Of a stretch of DNA of 64,000 bases, positions 7,856-16,730 are shown piece by piece (position 1 is the stretch's first letter; each line of letters begins with the position of its first letter). Location: NCBI RefSeq assembly GCF_030159055.1, contig NZ_BQXQ01000031.1:1-64000 (forward strand). Direction: 5' to 3'. The position numbers and the translations under genes were made by a program. The notes under the pieces were generated by a model that was not told the origin of the DNA, made no database searches, and saw only the letters and a program-made list of their open reading frames with translations. This DNA is from Acidovorax sp. SUPP3334. GTDB lineage: Bacteria > Pseudomonadota > Gammaproteobacteria > Burkholderiales > Burkholderiaceae_C.

Positions 7856-8419
7856 ATGCGACCGACGCACTCACGGTCTGTCCTTGCCTGTCTGATCGCC
7901 CTGGGCACCACCCTGGGTGCCAACCAGCTCGCCATCGCCCAGGCCAAGACCCAGCAGCAGCGCACGCAGGAGGTGACGAGCCAGCGGGCCGGCGCCGACC
8001 GCACGGGCACCGTTCTGGACGAGAACGACCAGCTCATCGCCTCCATCTGGGGCCTGTCGTCCGAAGAAATGCTGCGCGCCAAGGTCCTGCTGCAGGGCCC
8101 TCGCAAGTCCTTCTCCGTGGAGAACCTCTCGCCCGTGGAGGCGCTGGGCATCCACGCGCGCAGCGATGCGGAGCGCCGCAAGTACGCCGAGATGTTCGCC
8201 CGCACCTTCCACGCGGACGTGGAGCGCTCTCTCGCCTGGAATGCCGCCTTCACCGAGGCCATGGCGCGGATGTACCCCAACGAGCCTGTCATCGACTTCA
8301 GCGGCCAGGCCAAGGTGGCCGCGCCCATCGGCACGGCGGACATGCTCAACGTGCCGCGCTCGCTGGTGGTCGATACCGCACCAGGCGCCAGCGCACCGAA
8401 AGCGGCAAAGGTCCGTTGA
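7856..8419 (+). CDS. TIGR03759-family ICE protein (PFL_4693 class)
   Basis: 187 aa exported protein. A signal peptide (about 1-29, ending AIA-QA) precedes a conserved core with IWGLSSEEMLRAKVLLQGPR and LSPVEALGIHARSDAERRKY, hallmarks of this periplasmic component of PFGI-1-type conjugation systems. The precise role is unknown. The stop overlaps the start of the transglycosylase gene in a TGATG arrangement. Confidence 0.88.
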   Translation: MRPTHSRSVLACLIALGTTLGANQLAIAQAKTQQQRTQEVTSQRAGADRTGTVLDENDQLIASIWGLSSEEMLRAKVLLQGPRKSFSVENLSPVEALGIHARSDAERRKYAEMFARTFHADVERSLAWNAAFTEAMARMYPNEPVIDFSGQAKVAAPIGTADMLNVPRSLVVDTAPGASAPKAAKVR

Positions 8420-9177
8420 TGCAGACGATGCTGCCACGCCGATCCATGGTGCTGGGCTTGCTGGCGGGCATGCCCGCTTGTGTTTTGGGTGCAGAGCCCA
8501 ACGGCCCATGGTTGCCCTACCGGCCCGAGGATGTGACGCGGATCGAGCCGACAGGCGCGCAGATCTCGCGCACGCCGACCGCTGCGATGCGCCGCATCGA
8601 ACCCGTAGTACAGGACATGCTCTCCGCATCCATGGTGCAGAGTCACCCACCGAAGGCCTACGCGGTCACCGCAGGGCGCATGGGCGTCCCGCCCTGGCTG
8701 CTCTTCGGCGTCGCCCTGCAGGAATCCAAGCTCAAGTTCGGCGAGCGCACCCTGCCCTACCCGTGGACGCTGTGCGTGCGTGGACAGGGACTGCGCTACG
8801 CCGACTACCCCGAGACGCTGGCCGCACTCAAGGGCTTCATCGCCCGCCGCGTGACCAACATCGACATCGGAGCGATGCAGGTCAACTGGCACTGGCATGG
8901 CGACAAGCTCCAGCAGCCCGAGCGCGCCCTCGATCCCTACCCCAACCTCGCCGTGGGCGCGCAGATCCTGCGCGGGCATTTCGAGGCGGGCGGCAACTGG
9001 CGCCGCGCCATCGCGCTCTATCACACGGGATCGGACAACACCCACGAGACCCTCGCGCGCGGTGCGCGCTATGCCGATCAGGTGCTCCAGCGACTGGGGC
9101 GCATGGGCGTGTCCGTGGCCGCAATACTGCACAGCGTGCCGCGTCCATCTTCGGAGGCTTTGCGTGCACAGGCTTGA
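8419..9177 (+). CDS. conjugative lytic transglycosylase (SLT domain)
   Basis: 252 aa. After a signal peptide (about 1-24) an SLT-like domain carries GVALQESKLKFG with the catalytic Glu at about 98, and later a GAMQVNW segment and VGAQILRGHF near 180, matching goose-lysozyme-like transglycosylases. It would open the peptidoglycan for the conjugation channel. It is coupled to its neighbours on both sides; its 3' end overlaps the next gene by 14 bp. Confidence 0.88.
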   Translation: MQTMLPRRSMVLGLLAGMPACVLGAEPNGPWLPYRPEDVTRIEPTGAQISRTPTAAMRRIEPVVQDMLSASMVQSHPPKAYAVTAGRMGVPPWLLFGVALQESKLKFGERTLPYPWTLCVRGQGLRYADYPETLAALKGFIARRVTNIDIGAMQVNWHWHGDKLQQPERALDPYPNLAVGAQILRGHFEAGGNWRRAIALYHTGSDNTHETLARGARYADQVLQRLGRMGVSVAAILHSVPRPSSEALRAQA

Positions 9178-9721
9178 TCCAATTCTTTTGGCTTCCGCAC
9201 TGATGTGGACTGCTACAGCGAACGCTGGCCAGCCCGCACTGCAACAGATCCATGGCAGCGATGCCACCGTGCCCGTGGCCCCCTACCTGGCCGCGCTGGT
9301 TGGCGGTGAGGACCAGCAAGGGGTGATGCAGGGCATGACTTTCCCGCTGCGCACGAGCCTGCGCCAGGGCGTGCTGACCACCGAGGGAGTGGCCGTTTTC
9401 AACGCCCGCTGGATGACCCAGCCCATCGTGGTGATGGGCACCGACTGGGCATCACTGCAGTGGCTGCAGCTGCACCAGGACCGTCTGCGTGGCCTTGGTG
9501 CCGCGGTGATCGTCGTCGCCGCCGGCAGCGAAGACGAGTTCAAGGCGCTGCAGCGCGCAGCAGCCGGCGTGCCGGTGGCGCCCGCGCAGAGCCCATGGCT
9601 GGAGTCCCGCATGCGGGCGGCCGGCGTTGCCATCTACCCCGTCCTCATCGACCTCGATGGCCGGGCGCGCCAGATCATCTTCGACGGTGCCGAGGCCGAT
9701 CTCGGGAAAGGCACGCCATGA
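9164..9721 (+). CDS. TIGR03765-family ICE protein (PFL_4695 class)
   Basis: 185 aa. The start chosen is GTG 9164, which has a strong GGAGG six bases upstream and gives a hydrophobic, signal-like N-terminus; the next ATG (9203) has none. Conserved stretches are FPLRTSLRQGVL and MGTDWASLQWL, typical of this periplasmic family. Function is unknown, but the gene is consistently placed before traD in this system. Its stop overlaps the traD start (ATGA). Confidence 0.85.
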   Translation: MHRLDPILLASALMWTATANAGQPALQQIHGSDATVPVAPYLAALVGGEDQQGVMQGMTFPLRTSLRQGVLTTEGVAVFNARWMTQPIVVMGTDWASLQWLQLHQDRLRGLGAAVIVVAAGSEDEFKALQRAAAGVPVAPAQSPWLESRMRAAGVAIYPVLIDLDGRARQIIFDGAEADLGKGTP

Positions 9722-12009
9722 AGAACCACGCGGTCCTGGAGGCGCTGCTGCGCCCGCCGATCGAGTTGTGGAGCGTGGCGATGGCCTGGGGCGTGGCCCT
9801 GGTGGCCATCGTGGCGCCCTGGGCCCTGATGATGCCGCCCCTGCTGGGCTGGGTCGCGGCAGCCATCGCCTTCGGCTTCGGCTACCAGCGCTTGGCGCAG
9901 GCGCTGCAGATCCTGCGCTACCAGCACTACATGAAGTATTACAAGGTCACGCGCATCTCGCCGTCCAAGATCCCGGTGGGCAAGGACGAGTATTACCTGG
10001 GCGAGGGCTTCGAGTGGACGCAGCTGCACACGCAGCGCAAGCGGGATGCCACGCGCACGGAAGCGGAGCCGTTCGTGAAGCCCAGCGCCACAGAGGTCGC
10101 CATGCGCCGCTGGGGCACGAAGCTCAACGAGGACATGCAGGCGAAGCTGCGCAAGAATCCCTCCGAGCCCACCTTGCTCGTGCGCGCCCTCGCGGGCGCC
10201 CTGGCCAGCGAGGCCTGGTTCAATCCCTTGCGCTCCTATCCTGACCTGGGCGGCTCGCCTATCCTTCACGGCGTGGGTGCCCTGCAGGAAGGCCCCGTCA
10301 AGATGCGCCAGTCCTCGCGTTCCGGCCACATGATCGTCATGGGCACCACGCGCGTGGGCAAGACGCGCATGCTGGAGATGTTCGCCACCCAGGACATCCA
10401 CGCGGGCCACGTGACCATCGTGATCGATCCCAAGGGCGATGCGGAACTCATGCTGCGCCTGTATGCGGAAGCCGCCCGCGCAGGCCGGCTGGACCAGTTC
10501 TACCTGTTCCACTTGGGCTACCCAGAGATTTCTGCGCGCTACAACGGCATCGGCAATTTCGCGCGCATCACCGAGGTGGCCACGCGCGCGACCAATGCCC
10601 TGCCGTCCTCTGGCAACTCGGCCGCGTTCAAGGAGTTCTCCTGGCGCTTCACCAACATCGTGGCGCAGGCCCAGGTGGCTCTCGGTCGCGTGCCGACCTA
10701 CGAGACGCTGCTGAAAGACGTGACCGGCATCGACGGGCTGTTCATGGACTACGCCCGCATGATCTTCACGCGCCTGGCATCGCAGGGCCAAGTCACCGAT
10801 TGGGAGAAACGGGTCGCCGCCCTCGAAGCCGTCGTAGGCACCAAAGGTGGCCCGGCCGTGCCGCGCAGCCTGGCAGATCGCTCCCCGGACTTGGTGGCCA
10901 TGTTCCTGTGGATCAAGGACTCCAAGGTCGAGGACACCGTGCTACGGGGTCTCGCCGCCGCGTTCAGCTATGAGCGCTCGTTCTACGAGAAGATCATCGC
11001 CAGCCTCGGGCCGTTCCTGGAAAAGCTCACCACCGGCGCCGTGGGCAAGCTGATCTCCCCGGACTACTTCGATGCCAGCGACAAGCGGCCGGTCTTCGAC
11101 TGGATGACCGTGATGCGCCAGGGCGGCATCGTCTATGTGGGCCTGGATGCGCTGTCCGACTCGGTGGTGTCCTCGGCCGTGGGCAACTCCATGCTCGCCG
11201 ACCTCGTGAGCGTGGGCGGCAAGCTCTACAAGACCGGCCTCGATCCGCACCACCCGCAAGGCAAGCTGCAACTGCCCACGGTGTGCTGCCACTTCGATGA
11301 GGTCAATGAGATCGCGGGCCCCGAATTTGTCCCCATGGTCAACAAGCTGGGCGGGTCGGGGTTTCGGATCACGGCCTACACGCAGTCGATGTTCGACATC
11401 GAGGCGCGCGTGGGCGACAAGGCCAAGGCCGGGCAGATCCTGGACAACTTCAATCATTTAGTGATGCTGCAGGTGCGTTCGGTCACCACGGCCAACCTGC
11501 TGGCCGAACAGGTACCGCAGGTGGAGGTCGTGCACCTCACGCCCATGTCCGGCGTCACCGACACGGCAGCGCAAGGCACGGGCGTGGACTTCACGTCCCG
11601 CAACGACGACATCGTGACCACCACCAAGGTGGCGATGATCGAGGCGGCCGACCTTCTCAGCCTGCCTCAGGGCCAGGCGTTTGCGTTGCTGGAGGGCAAC
11701 CGACGCTTCAAGATCCGCATCCCGCTGGCCGATTCCACCAACGATCCGTTCGTTCCCGAGTCGCTCAAGAAGGTGGCCAGCGACATGCGCAACCGCTACC
11801 GCACCAGCGAGCAATGGGCCAAGGAGACGGACTGGATGGGCGACTGGATGGCCGCGCAGCCGCTGGGCGCTGCGGCTGCGGACCTGATCGCCACCGATCT
11901 GGCGCAGGAGGACTCGGGTGCCAATGAGGGCGGTACACATGAAACCGCTGTGAATGAGGCCGCGATGACCAGCACCGCCCTGGGTCAGATCATGAGGCAC
12001 GGATCATGA
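9718..12009 (+). CDS. traD: type IV coupling protein TraD
   Basis: 763 aa inner-membrane ATPase that delivers the relaxase-DNA complex to the secretion channel. Two transmembrane helices lie at about 20-60. Walker A is MGTTRVGKTR at about 207-217, a Walker-B-like VIDPKGD follows at about 238, and further TraG/TraD-type motifs include FDEVNEIAGPEF at about 525. Family (TIGR03743/SXT_TraD) is clear. The C-terminus is acidic and variable, as usual for the relaxosome-contacting tail. Confidence 0.95.
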   Translation: MKNHAVLEALLRPPIELWSVAMAWGVALVAIVAPWALMMPPLLGWVAAAIAFGFGYQRLAQALQILRYQHYMKYYKVTRISPSKIPVGKDEYYLGEGFEWTQLHTQRKRDATRTEAEPFVKPSATEVAMRRWGTKLNEDMQAKLRKNPSEPTLLVRALAGALASEAWFNPLRSYPDLGGSPILHGVGALQEGPVKMRQSSRSGHMIVMGTTRVGKTRMLEMFATQDIHAGHVTIVIDPKGDAELMLRLYAEAARAGRLDQFYLFHLGYPEISARYNGIGNFARITEVATRATNALPSSGNSAAFKEFSWRFTNIVAQAQVALGRVPTYETLLKDVTGIDGLFMDYARMIFTRLASQGQVTDWEKRVAALEAVVGTKGGPAVPRSLADRSPDLVAMFLWIKDSKVEDTVLRGLAAAFSYERSFYEKIIASLGPFLEKLTTGAVGKLISPDYFDASDKRPVFDWMTVMRQGGIVYVGLDALSDSVVSSAVGNSMLADLVSVGGKLYKTGLDPHHPQGKLQLPTVCCHFDEVNEIAGPEFVPMVNKLGGSGFRITAYTQSMFDIEARVGDKAKAGQILDNFNHLVMLQVRSVTTANLLAEQVPQVEVVHLTPMSGVTDTAAQGTGVDFTSRNDDIVTTTKVAMIEAADLLSLPQGQAFALLEGNRRFKIRIPLADSTNDPFVPESLKKVASDMRNRYRTSEQWAKETDWMGDWMAAQPLGAAAADLIATDLAQEDSGANEGGTHETAVNEAAMTSTALGQIMRHGS

Positions 12010-12019
12010 AGGAGCTGCC

Positions 12020-12814
12020 ATGAGCGACGCGCCTCCCAAGGGACCGGTGCGGCCCCGCACGCGCGGCCCCGTCGAACTCGTGCTGGAGATCGGCATCGGC
12101 CTGACCTTCGTGGCCCTGTTCTCCTGGTTCGTGGGCATCCTCATCGAGATCGGCGGCATGTACTTGCTGTGGAAGGACGAGGGGGTGCTCCATGCGCGCA
12201 CGCTGGTGGAGCAGGACCTGGGATACATCGCCGCCGCGCCGCGCAGCCTCCTGGTGCCCGATACGGTGGCGTTCTCCCAGCGGATCGTGCGGTGGGTGCA
12301 GATGCCCTACGAGCGGCTCGGCGTGCTGCGCTGGTATGCGCGCTTCAACGGTCCGCAGGCGGCAACCGAGCCCACGCCATCGCACGCCACCGCCGCAGTC
12401 GGTGGCAATCCGCGCGAGGGCAGTCCCTTGTCCAAGGGGGTGGGCCAGGTCAGCCGCTCCATGGGCAAGCTCCTGTCGCAATGGGCGCTGGTCTCGATGT
12501 ACGTCGCGCAGGACGTGCTGCTGCGCATGTCGGTGGCGCTCTTTGCCCTGCCCGCCTTCGTCCTCGCCTGCCTGGTGGGGGCCGTCGATGGCCTGGTGCG
12601 CCGCGACCTGCGCCGCTGGGGCGGCGGGCGCGAGAGCTCGTTCGTCTATCACCACGCCAAGCGCTACACCGCCTGGTCGCTCACCGGCGGCTTCGGCCTG
12701 TATCTCACCTGGCCCTTCGGCGGCTTCAACCCCGCCTACATGGTCCTCGTCTTCACCGTCCTCGTCGCCGCCACCCTCTCGACCACCGTGGCCGCGTTCA
12801 AGAAGTACGTCTAA
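12020..12814 (+). CDS. TIGR03747-family ICE membrane protein (PFL_4697 class)
   Basis: 264 aa with about four membrane segments (about 30-55, 165-195, 215-240, 242-260). Conserved features include LFSWFVGILIEIGGMY and the polar loop VRRDLRRWGGGRESSF. It follows traD by 10 bp in the standard gene order of this system; role unknown. A short tandem duplication of AAGTACGTCT spans its stop codon. Confidence 0.88.
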   Translation: MSDAPPKGPVRPRTRGPVELVLEIGIGLTFVALFSWFVGILIEIGGMYLLWKDEGVLHARTLVEQDLGYIAAAPRSLLVPDTVAFSQRIVRWVQMPYERLGVLRWYARFNGPQAATEPTPSHATAAVGGNPREGSPLSKGVGQVSRSMGKLLSQWALVSMYVAQDVLLRMSVALFALPAFVLACLVGAVDGLVRRDLRRWGGGRESSFVYHHAKRYTAWSLTGGFGLYLTWPFGGFNPAYMVLVFTVLVAATLSTTVAAFKKYV

Positions 12815-12871
12815 GTACGTCTGACGGCGCCACCTACCACGTTCATCACGTTCATCAGGAGAAGAATCCCA

Positions 12872-13210
12872 ATGCAATCCCCTCCCCTTCATAGCACTGG
12901 CCAACGCTGCCGCAGCGCCTGGCTGATCGCCCTGCTGCTGGCGGCGGGCGCTGCCGCAACCGCTCCCGCGCACGCCGGCGACGAGGACACCGAGCGCGAA
13001 CACCTGGCACGCATCGCGCACGAGATCGAGCGCGTGCAGGCCATGGTGGCCACCGCCGCGCAGGATGCGCCCACCGGCCAGCGTGTCAAGTTCCGCTACG
13101 ACTGGCTGGCCAGCGACTTGCAAATGCTCCGAGAGGGCATTGAGCGACACACCGACACCCCGCGCCAGCCACGGCCCGTGGCCCCGCTGCGCGGCGACTA
13201 CCGCCAGTGA
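12872..13210 (+). CDS. RAQPRD-family ICE protein
   Basis: 112 aa secreted protein with a signal peptide (about 12-34) and a helical domain ending in the family signature with QPRPV and LRGDYRQ. RAQPRD proteins (TIGR01690) precede the pilin-like genes in PFGI-1-class systems. An AGGAGA ribosome site supports the start. Confidence 0.87.
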   Translation: MQSPPLHSTGQRCRSAWLIALLLAAGAAATAPAHAGDEDTEREHLARIAHEIERVQAMVATAAQDAPTGQRVKFRYDWLASDLQMLREGIERHTDTPRQPRPVAPLRGDYRQ

Positions 13211-13247
13211 TCCAGCTCGTACGCCCTCTGCAACCACCACGACCACC

Positions 13248-13478
13248 ATGAACCAGACCATGCGCGAGGCCTTCCGCGCCGGCTCCGGCGCCGATCCTGC
13301 GGCTTTCAAGACCACGCTCACGCTGATCGTGAGCGCCGTGGTCCTGACCTTCTTCGCCTGGATCGTGATGCAGCTCATGGATGCCTACCGCCACGAGCGC
13401 GTCACCGCGATGCAGGCCACCATCGCCGGCGTCAAGGCCATGGTGCTGCTCTCGCTCGTCTTGTACGTCGTGGTCTAG
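13248..13478 (+). CDS. TIGR03758-family ICE protein (PFL_4701 class), pilin-like
   Basis: 76 aa small membrane protein with two hydrophobic helices (about 22-45 and 60-76) after FRAGSGADPAAF, the family signature. Size and topology fit a small conjugation subunit. A domain with similar layout is fused to a transglycosylase at 34064-34993. Confidence 0.87.
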   Translation: MNQTMREAFRAGSGADPAAFKTTLTLIVSAVVLTFFAWIVMQLMDAYRHERVTAMQATIAGVKAMVLLSLVLYVVV

Positions 13479-13524
13479 CCCGCGACCGTTTTTTCATCCC
13501 ACTTTCACAGAAGGACCCATCCAC

Positions 13525-13950
13525 ATGCCATCGTCCCGATTCCACCGTCTGCAGAGCCTCCAGGCGCTCGCCCGCAACACCCTTTTCATCGCCCGGGACC
13601 GCGCAGCCCGTGCACTGCTCGCTCCTGCCGTGGCCCTGATGTGCACGCCTGCCTTGGCGGCGCTGCCCACCCTGCCCAAGCCCGGCGAGGCCATCGGCGG
13701 CGGCACGGTCGCCGATGGCGACTGGCTGGGCAACATGGGCGCCCTGATGAAGGCCGGCCTCATCATTCTGGGCCTCATCATCGTGGGCTATGGATTCATC
13801 CATGTCGTTGCCGGCTCGATCGCGAAATGGCGCGCCTACACCGCGGGAAAAGCCGAGAAAGCCGACCTGGTGGAGTACTTCATCATGGCCGGCGTACTCG
13901 GTGGGTTCATGGTGATCATGGTGACCTACGCGCTGGAAACCATCAAGTGA
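13525..13950 (+). CDS. TIGR03745-family ICE protein (PFL_4702 class), VirB2-like
   Basis: 141 aa. A long signal region ends at ALAALP (about 45), followed by two membrane segments (about 78-98 and 120-138) and KWRAYTAGKAEKADL between them. Size and topology are those of a conjugative pilin precursor, the likely pilus subunit. An AGAAGGA ribosome site precedes the start by about 10 bases. Confidence 0.87.
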   Translation: MPSSRFHRLQSLQALARNTLFIARDRAARALLAPAVALMCTPALAALPTLPKPGEAIGGGTVADGDWLGNMGALMKAGLIILGLIIVGYGFIHVVAGSIAKWRAYTAGKAEKADLVEYFIMAGVLGGFMVIMVTYALETIK

Positions 13951-13968
13951 ACCGGCAAGTCGCGCTGA

Positions 13969-14460
13969 ATGCCCCGCACTCCCGACAGCCATCCAGACGC
14001 ACCGCAGCACTTTGCAGCTTCGCGCGGGGCCCCGCTGACCGCTCACGTGAACGTCGAGCCATCGATCTTCAACGGGATGACCACGACCGAGGCCAAGGTG
14101 ATCGCGGCCGCGGCACTCGCTGCCTGTCTGTTCATGGGCGCCATCGTCACCACGTTCACGGGCCTGTGGCAGGTCATGCTGATGCTCGCGATCTTCGGGC
14201 CCATGGCGGTGCTGTGGTTCTCCTCGACCTGGCTGGCGCGCATCAAGCGCGGCCGGCCCGATGGCTACTACACCCAGTACCTGCACCTGTGGGCCGCTCG
14301 CCGGGGATGGGTCCGGTGCCGCTTCATCGGGCACGAGGGCTGGTGGGACCTGGGGCGCTCCTTCGAGGGCTCGCTCGCCTCTCCCTTGCGGCCACCGAGG
14401 GAGGTGCGCAGGGATTCGCACGGCCAATCCCCTGCCGACACACATCACCGACCGGATTGA
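13969..14460 (+). CDS. TIGR03750-family conjugal transfer protein, TraL/VirB3-like
   Basis: 163 aa. Two membrane helices (about 48-90, TTEAKVIAAAALAACLFMG and WQVMLMLAIFGPMAV) are followed by a cytosolic tail with KRGRPDGYYTQYLHLW, diagnostic of the family. Placement between the pilin and the VirB8-like gene fits a pilus-assembly membrane factor. A later start at GTG 14047 would still keep both helices. Confidence 0.85.
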   Translation: MPRTPDSHPDAPQHFAASRGAPLTAHVNVEPSIFNGMTTTEAKVIAAAALAACLFMGAIVTTFTGLWQVMLMLAIFGPMAVLWFSSTWLARIKRGRPDGYYTQYLHLWAARRGWVRCRFIGHEGWWDLGRSFEGSLASPLRPPREVRRDSHGQSPADTHHRPD

Positions 14461-14489
14461 TCCGCCCGATCAACTGAGCCACCGACACC

Positions 14490-15326
14490 ATGAATCCCTA
14501 CCTCGACGCCCTGGCCTCGGCCCGGGCACAGAACGCCACGCTGCGCCACGCGATCCTCATCGTCGCAGCCCTGGGCGCCCTGGGCATGTACTACGCCCAC
14601 GCCATGCCCAAGAACCTGGACCTGCACCTGGCACCCAACGTGAAGGCCGGTGACAGCGTGCACGTGGACGGCGGCAACGCGCCCGTGCCCGACACCAACG
14701 TCTATGGCTTCGCCTACTACATCTGGCAGCAGGTCAACCGCTGGCAGGCCGATGGCGCCAAGGACTATGGCTCGCAGATCTTCAACCTGCAGGCCTTCGT
14801 GACGCCAGCCTGCCGGGCCCAGCTCGAAGCGGACATGCAGTCGCGCTACAACAGCGGCGAGTTGCGCTCGCGCACGCGGCAGATGACCGAGATTCCCGGC
14901 TTCGGTTACTCCAGCGCGCGCGTGGTCGCGGACGGCCCGGATGCCTGGACCGTGCTGCTGGACATGCAGCTCATGGAGAGTTTCCGGGGCCAGAGCGTCA
15001 AGGATGCGTTCATCCGCTACCCGCTGCGCATCGTCCGCTACGACGTGGACCGCGAGAAGAATCCCTGGCGCATGGCCATCGACTGCTACGGCGCCAACCG
15101 TCCGGCGCGCTTGGAGATGAGCGAGGTGCAGGCGGTGCGTAGCGGCCAGGCCGCGCCCAAGCTGCCCACCACCCTCACGCCCGCGGCCCTCCCGCGCACG
15201 GCCGACCAGCGTGTGGACCCCAACAGTCCCCAAGCCACTCCCCTGCAGGCACAGGGCGCTGCCGCGTCTGCGCCTGCCAGTACCTCGTCCATTGCGCCCA
15301 GCAATTCCTCCTCCGCTTCCCAATGA
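14490..15326 (+). CDS. TIGR03746-family ICE protein (PFL_4703 class), VirB8/TraE-like
   Basis: 278 aa. A short cytosolic start and one transmembrane helix (about 21-40) lead into a periplasmic domain with NVYGFAYYIWQQVNRW and KNPWRMAIDCYGANRPARLE, as in VirB8/TraE-type assembly proteins. The last 60 residues are a disordered Ala/Pro/Ser tail. Its stop overlaps the next start (ATGA). Confidence 0.88.
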   Translation: MNPYLDALASARAQNATLRHAILIVAALGALGMYYAHAMPKNLDLHLAPNVKAGDSVHVDGGNAPVPDTNVYGFAYYIWQQVNRWQADGAKDYGSQIFNLQAFVTPACRAQLEADMQSRYNSGELRSRTRQMTEIPGFGYSSARVVADGPDAWTVLLDMQLMESFRGQSVKDAFIRYPLRIVRYDVDREKNPWRMAIDCYGANRPARLEMSEVQAVRSGQAAPKLPTTLTPAALPRTADQRVDPNSPQATPLQAQGAAASAPASTSSIAPSNSSSASQ

Positions 15327-16435
15327 TGTTTCAACGCACCATGCACCGATTCACTTACCGACTCACTGCGCTGGCCGCGGTGGTGGCGGGTTCGATGTCG
15401 CCCTCCCTGTCGCAGGCGCAGGAGGTCCGTCAGCTCTCCCTGGCCAACGTTCCTCCGGACATGATCGACGCCGGGCCGCAAAGCAGTGCGCAAGGGGGCG
15501 GCAAGCCCGCTGGCAGGAATGACATCGACCTGGGACAGGATCTGTCTCCATCGGGTGCCAGCCCGCAGCCTGGTTCATTCGGAGCCGACTCGCCTGCGCG
15601 GGCGGCCGCCCAGGCGGCGCGCGCTGGTAGCTCCTCAGCTGCCCGCACCCGCCGCCCGCCCGCCACGGGCGCCGCCGCCCGCGCCGGCGTGGAGCGTGCG
15701 GTCTTCGAGCGCGCGCCCATAGCGGTGCCCCTGCCCGTGGGCCGTGAGCGGCTCATCACGCTGCCGGCGCCCGCCGCGCTGCATGTCCCCCGGGACATGG
15801 AGTCGGTGGCGCGCCTGGAGGTGATCGACCGCACCCTGTATGCCACCGCCCTCGTCCCCTTCACCACCTTGCGCATCGTCGCGGAACTGGTGGACAGCGG
15901 CCAGCAGATTCCGATGGACCTCGTTGCGGGCGAGAGTACGGCTTCGGCCACTTCCGAGCTGGAGGTGTTCGTGGTCGAGCCGGGCAAGTCCGGCCCCACG
16001 GCATTGGCTGCATCAGCGGCATCTGGTGCGTCGCCCGCAACTGCAACCAAGGAGGCAGAGCCGGAGCAGCCTGCGGCCGACATGGTGCAACTCACCCGCT
16101 ATGCGGCCCGGATGCTCTATGCGCCGCGGCGCTTGGGCTACGACCTGCCTGGCGTACGGCAGGTCGAGGTGGCCACGAAGCCCGTCTCCGGCCTGCTGCG
16201 TGGCGCCCAGGTGGAGGCCGCGCCCCTGGGCCAGTGGCGCTCGGGCAACCTGTACGTGACGGCCGTGCGCGTAACCAACCGCGCAAGAATCCCTCTGGAA
16301 CTGCCGCTGGAAGACATCCGGGGCCGCTGGATCTCCGCGACCGCGCAGCACGGGCGCATCGGCCCGGCCGGCAGCGACTGGGACACCACCGCCCTCTATC
16401 TGGTGTGCGAACGCGCCTTTGAGGCTTGTCTTTAA
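15323..16435 (+). CDS. TIGR03749-family ICE protein (PFL_4704 class), TraK/VirB9-like
   Basis: 370 aa periplasmic protein with a signal peptide (about 10-33), an Ala-rich linker (about 90-120) and a beta-rich C-terminal domain that includes MLYAPRRLGYDLPGV. TraK/VirB9-type proteins form part of the outer-membrane core complex. Two ATGs in tandem start it; the first overlaps the previous stop. Confidence 0.88.
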   Translation: MMFQRTMHRFTYRLTALAAVVAGSMSPSLSQAQEVRQLSLANVPPDMIDAGPQSSAQGGGKPAGRNDIDLGQDLSPSGASPQPGSFGADSPARAAAQAARAGSSSAARTRRPPATGAAARAGVERAVFERAPIAVPLPVGRERLITLPAPAALHVPRDMESVARLEVIDRTLYATALVPFTTLRIVAELVDSGQQIPMDLVAGESTASATSELEVFVVEPGKSGPTALAASAASGASPATATKEAEPEQPAADMVQLTRYAARMLYAPRRLGYDLPGVRQVEVATKPVSGLLRGAQVEAAPLGQWRSGNLYVTAVRVTNRARIPLELPLEDIRGRWISATAQHGRIGPAGSDWDTTALYLVCERAFEACL

Positions 16436-16503
16436 CGGAATTCAGCATGCATTTGCGCTCACGCATTTGCTGCTTTGCTAATTGAAGGATAGGAGCGATT
16501 TTT

Positions 16504-16716
16504 ATGACTCCAAAGAACAGACTGCTCAGGGATGACAGGGCAATCAAGATGGGCTACAGCGCAGACAAGCGCAAGCGAAAAAACCAGCATCGTGTGAATG
16601 CAAAGCAGCTATTGCGCGAAGCTGGATTCTTTGCCCAGGGAGGGCAACGCGGCACCACGATGCACGAAGTTGCCAAGTGGAATCTGGATCAAGCGCGCAT
16701 GCTCGCGCGGTCTTGA
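16504..16716 (+). CDS. small basic protein inserted in the conjugation operon
   Basis: 70 aa, strongly basic (SADKRKRKNQHRVNAKQLL), no membrane segment or known motif. It lies between the VirB9-like and VirB10-like genes, normally adjacent in this system. Its own ribosome site (AGGATAGGAGC) and the noticeably more AT-rich 16436-16620 stretch suggest later acquisition. It could bind nucleic acid, judging only by charge. It is probably not a secretion component. Confidence 0.6.
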   Translation: MTPKNRLLRDDRAIKMGYSADKRKRKNQHRVNAKQLLREAGFFAQGGQRGTTMHEVAKWNLDQARMLARS

Positions 16717-16730
16717 CGCAAGGCAAGTCG

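Noticed and set aside
12800-12824. Frames extending the TIGR03747 gene across the duplicated AAGTACGTCT
   Set aside because: The tandem copy simply repeats the stop region; the shorter frame carries all family features.
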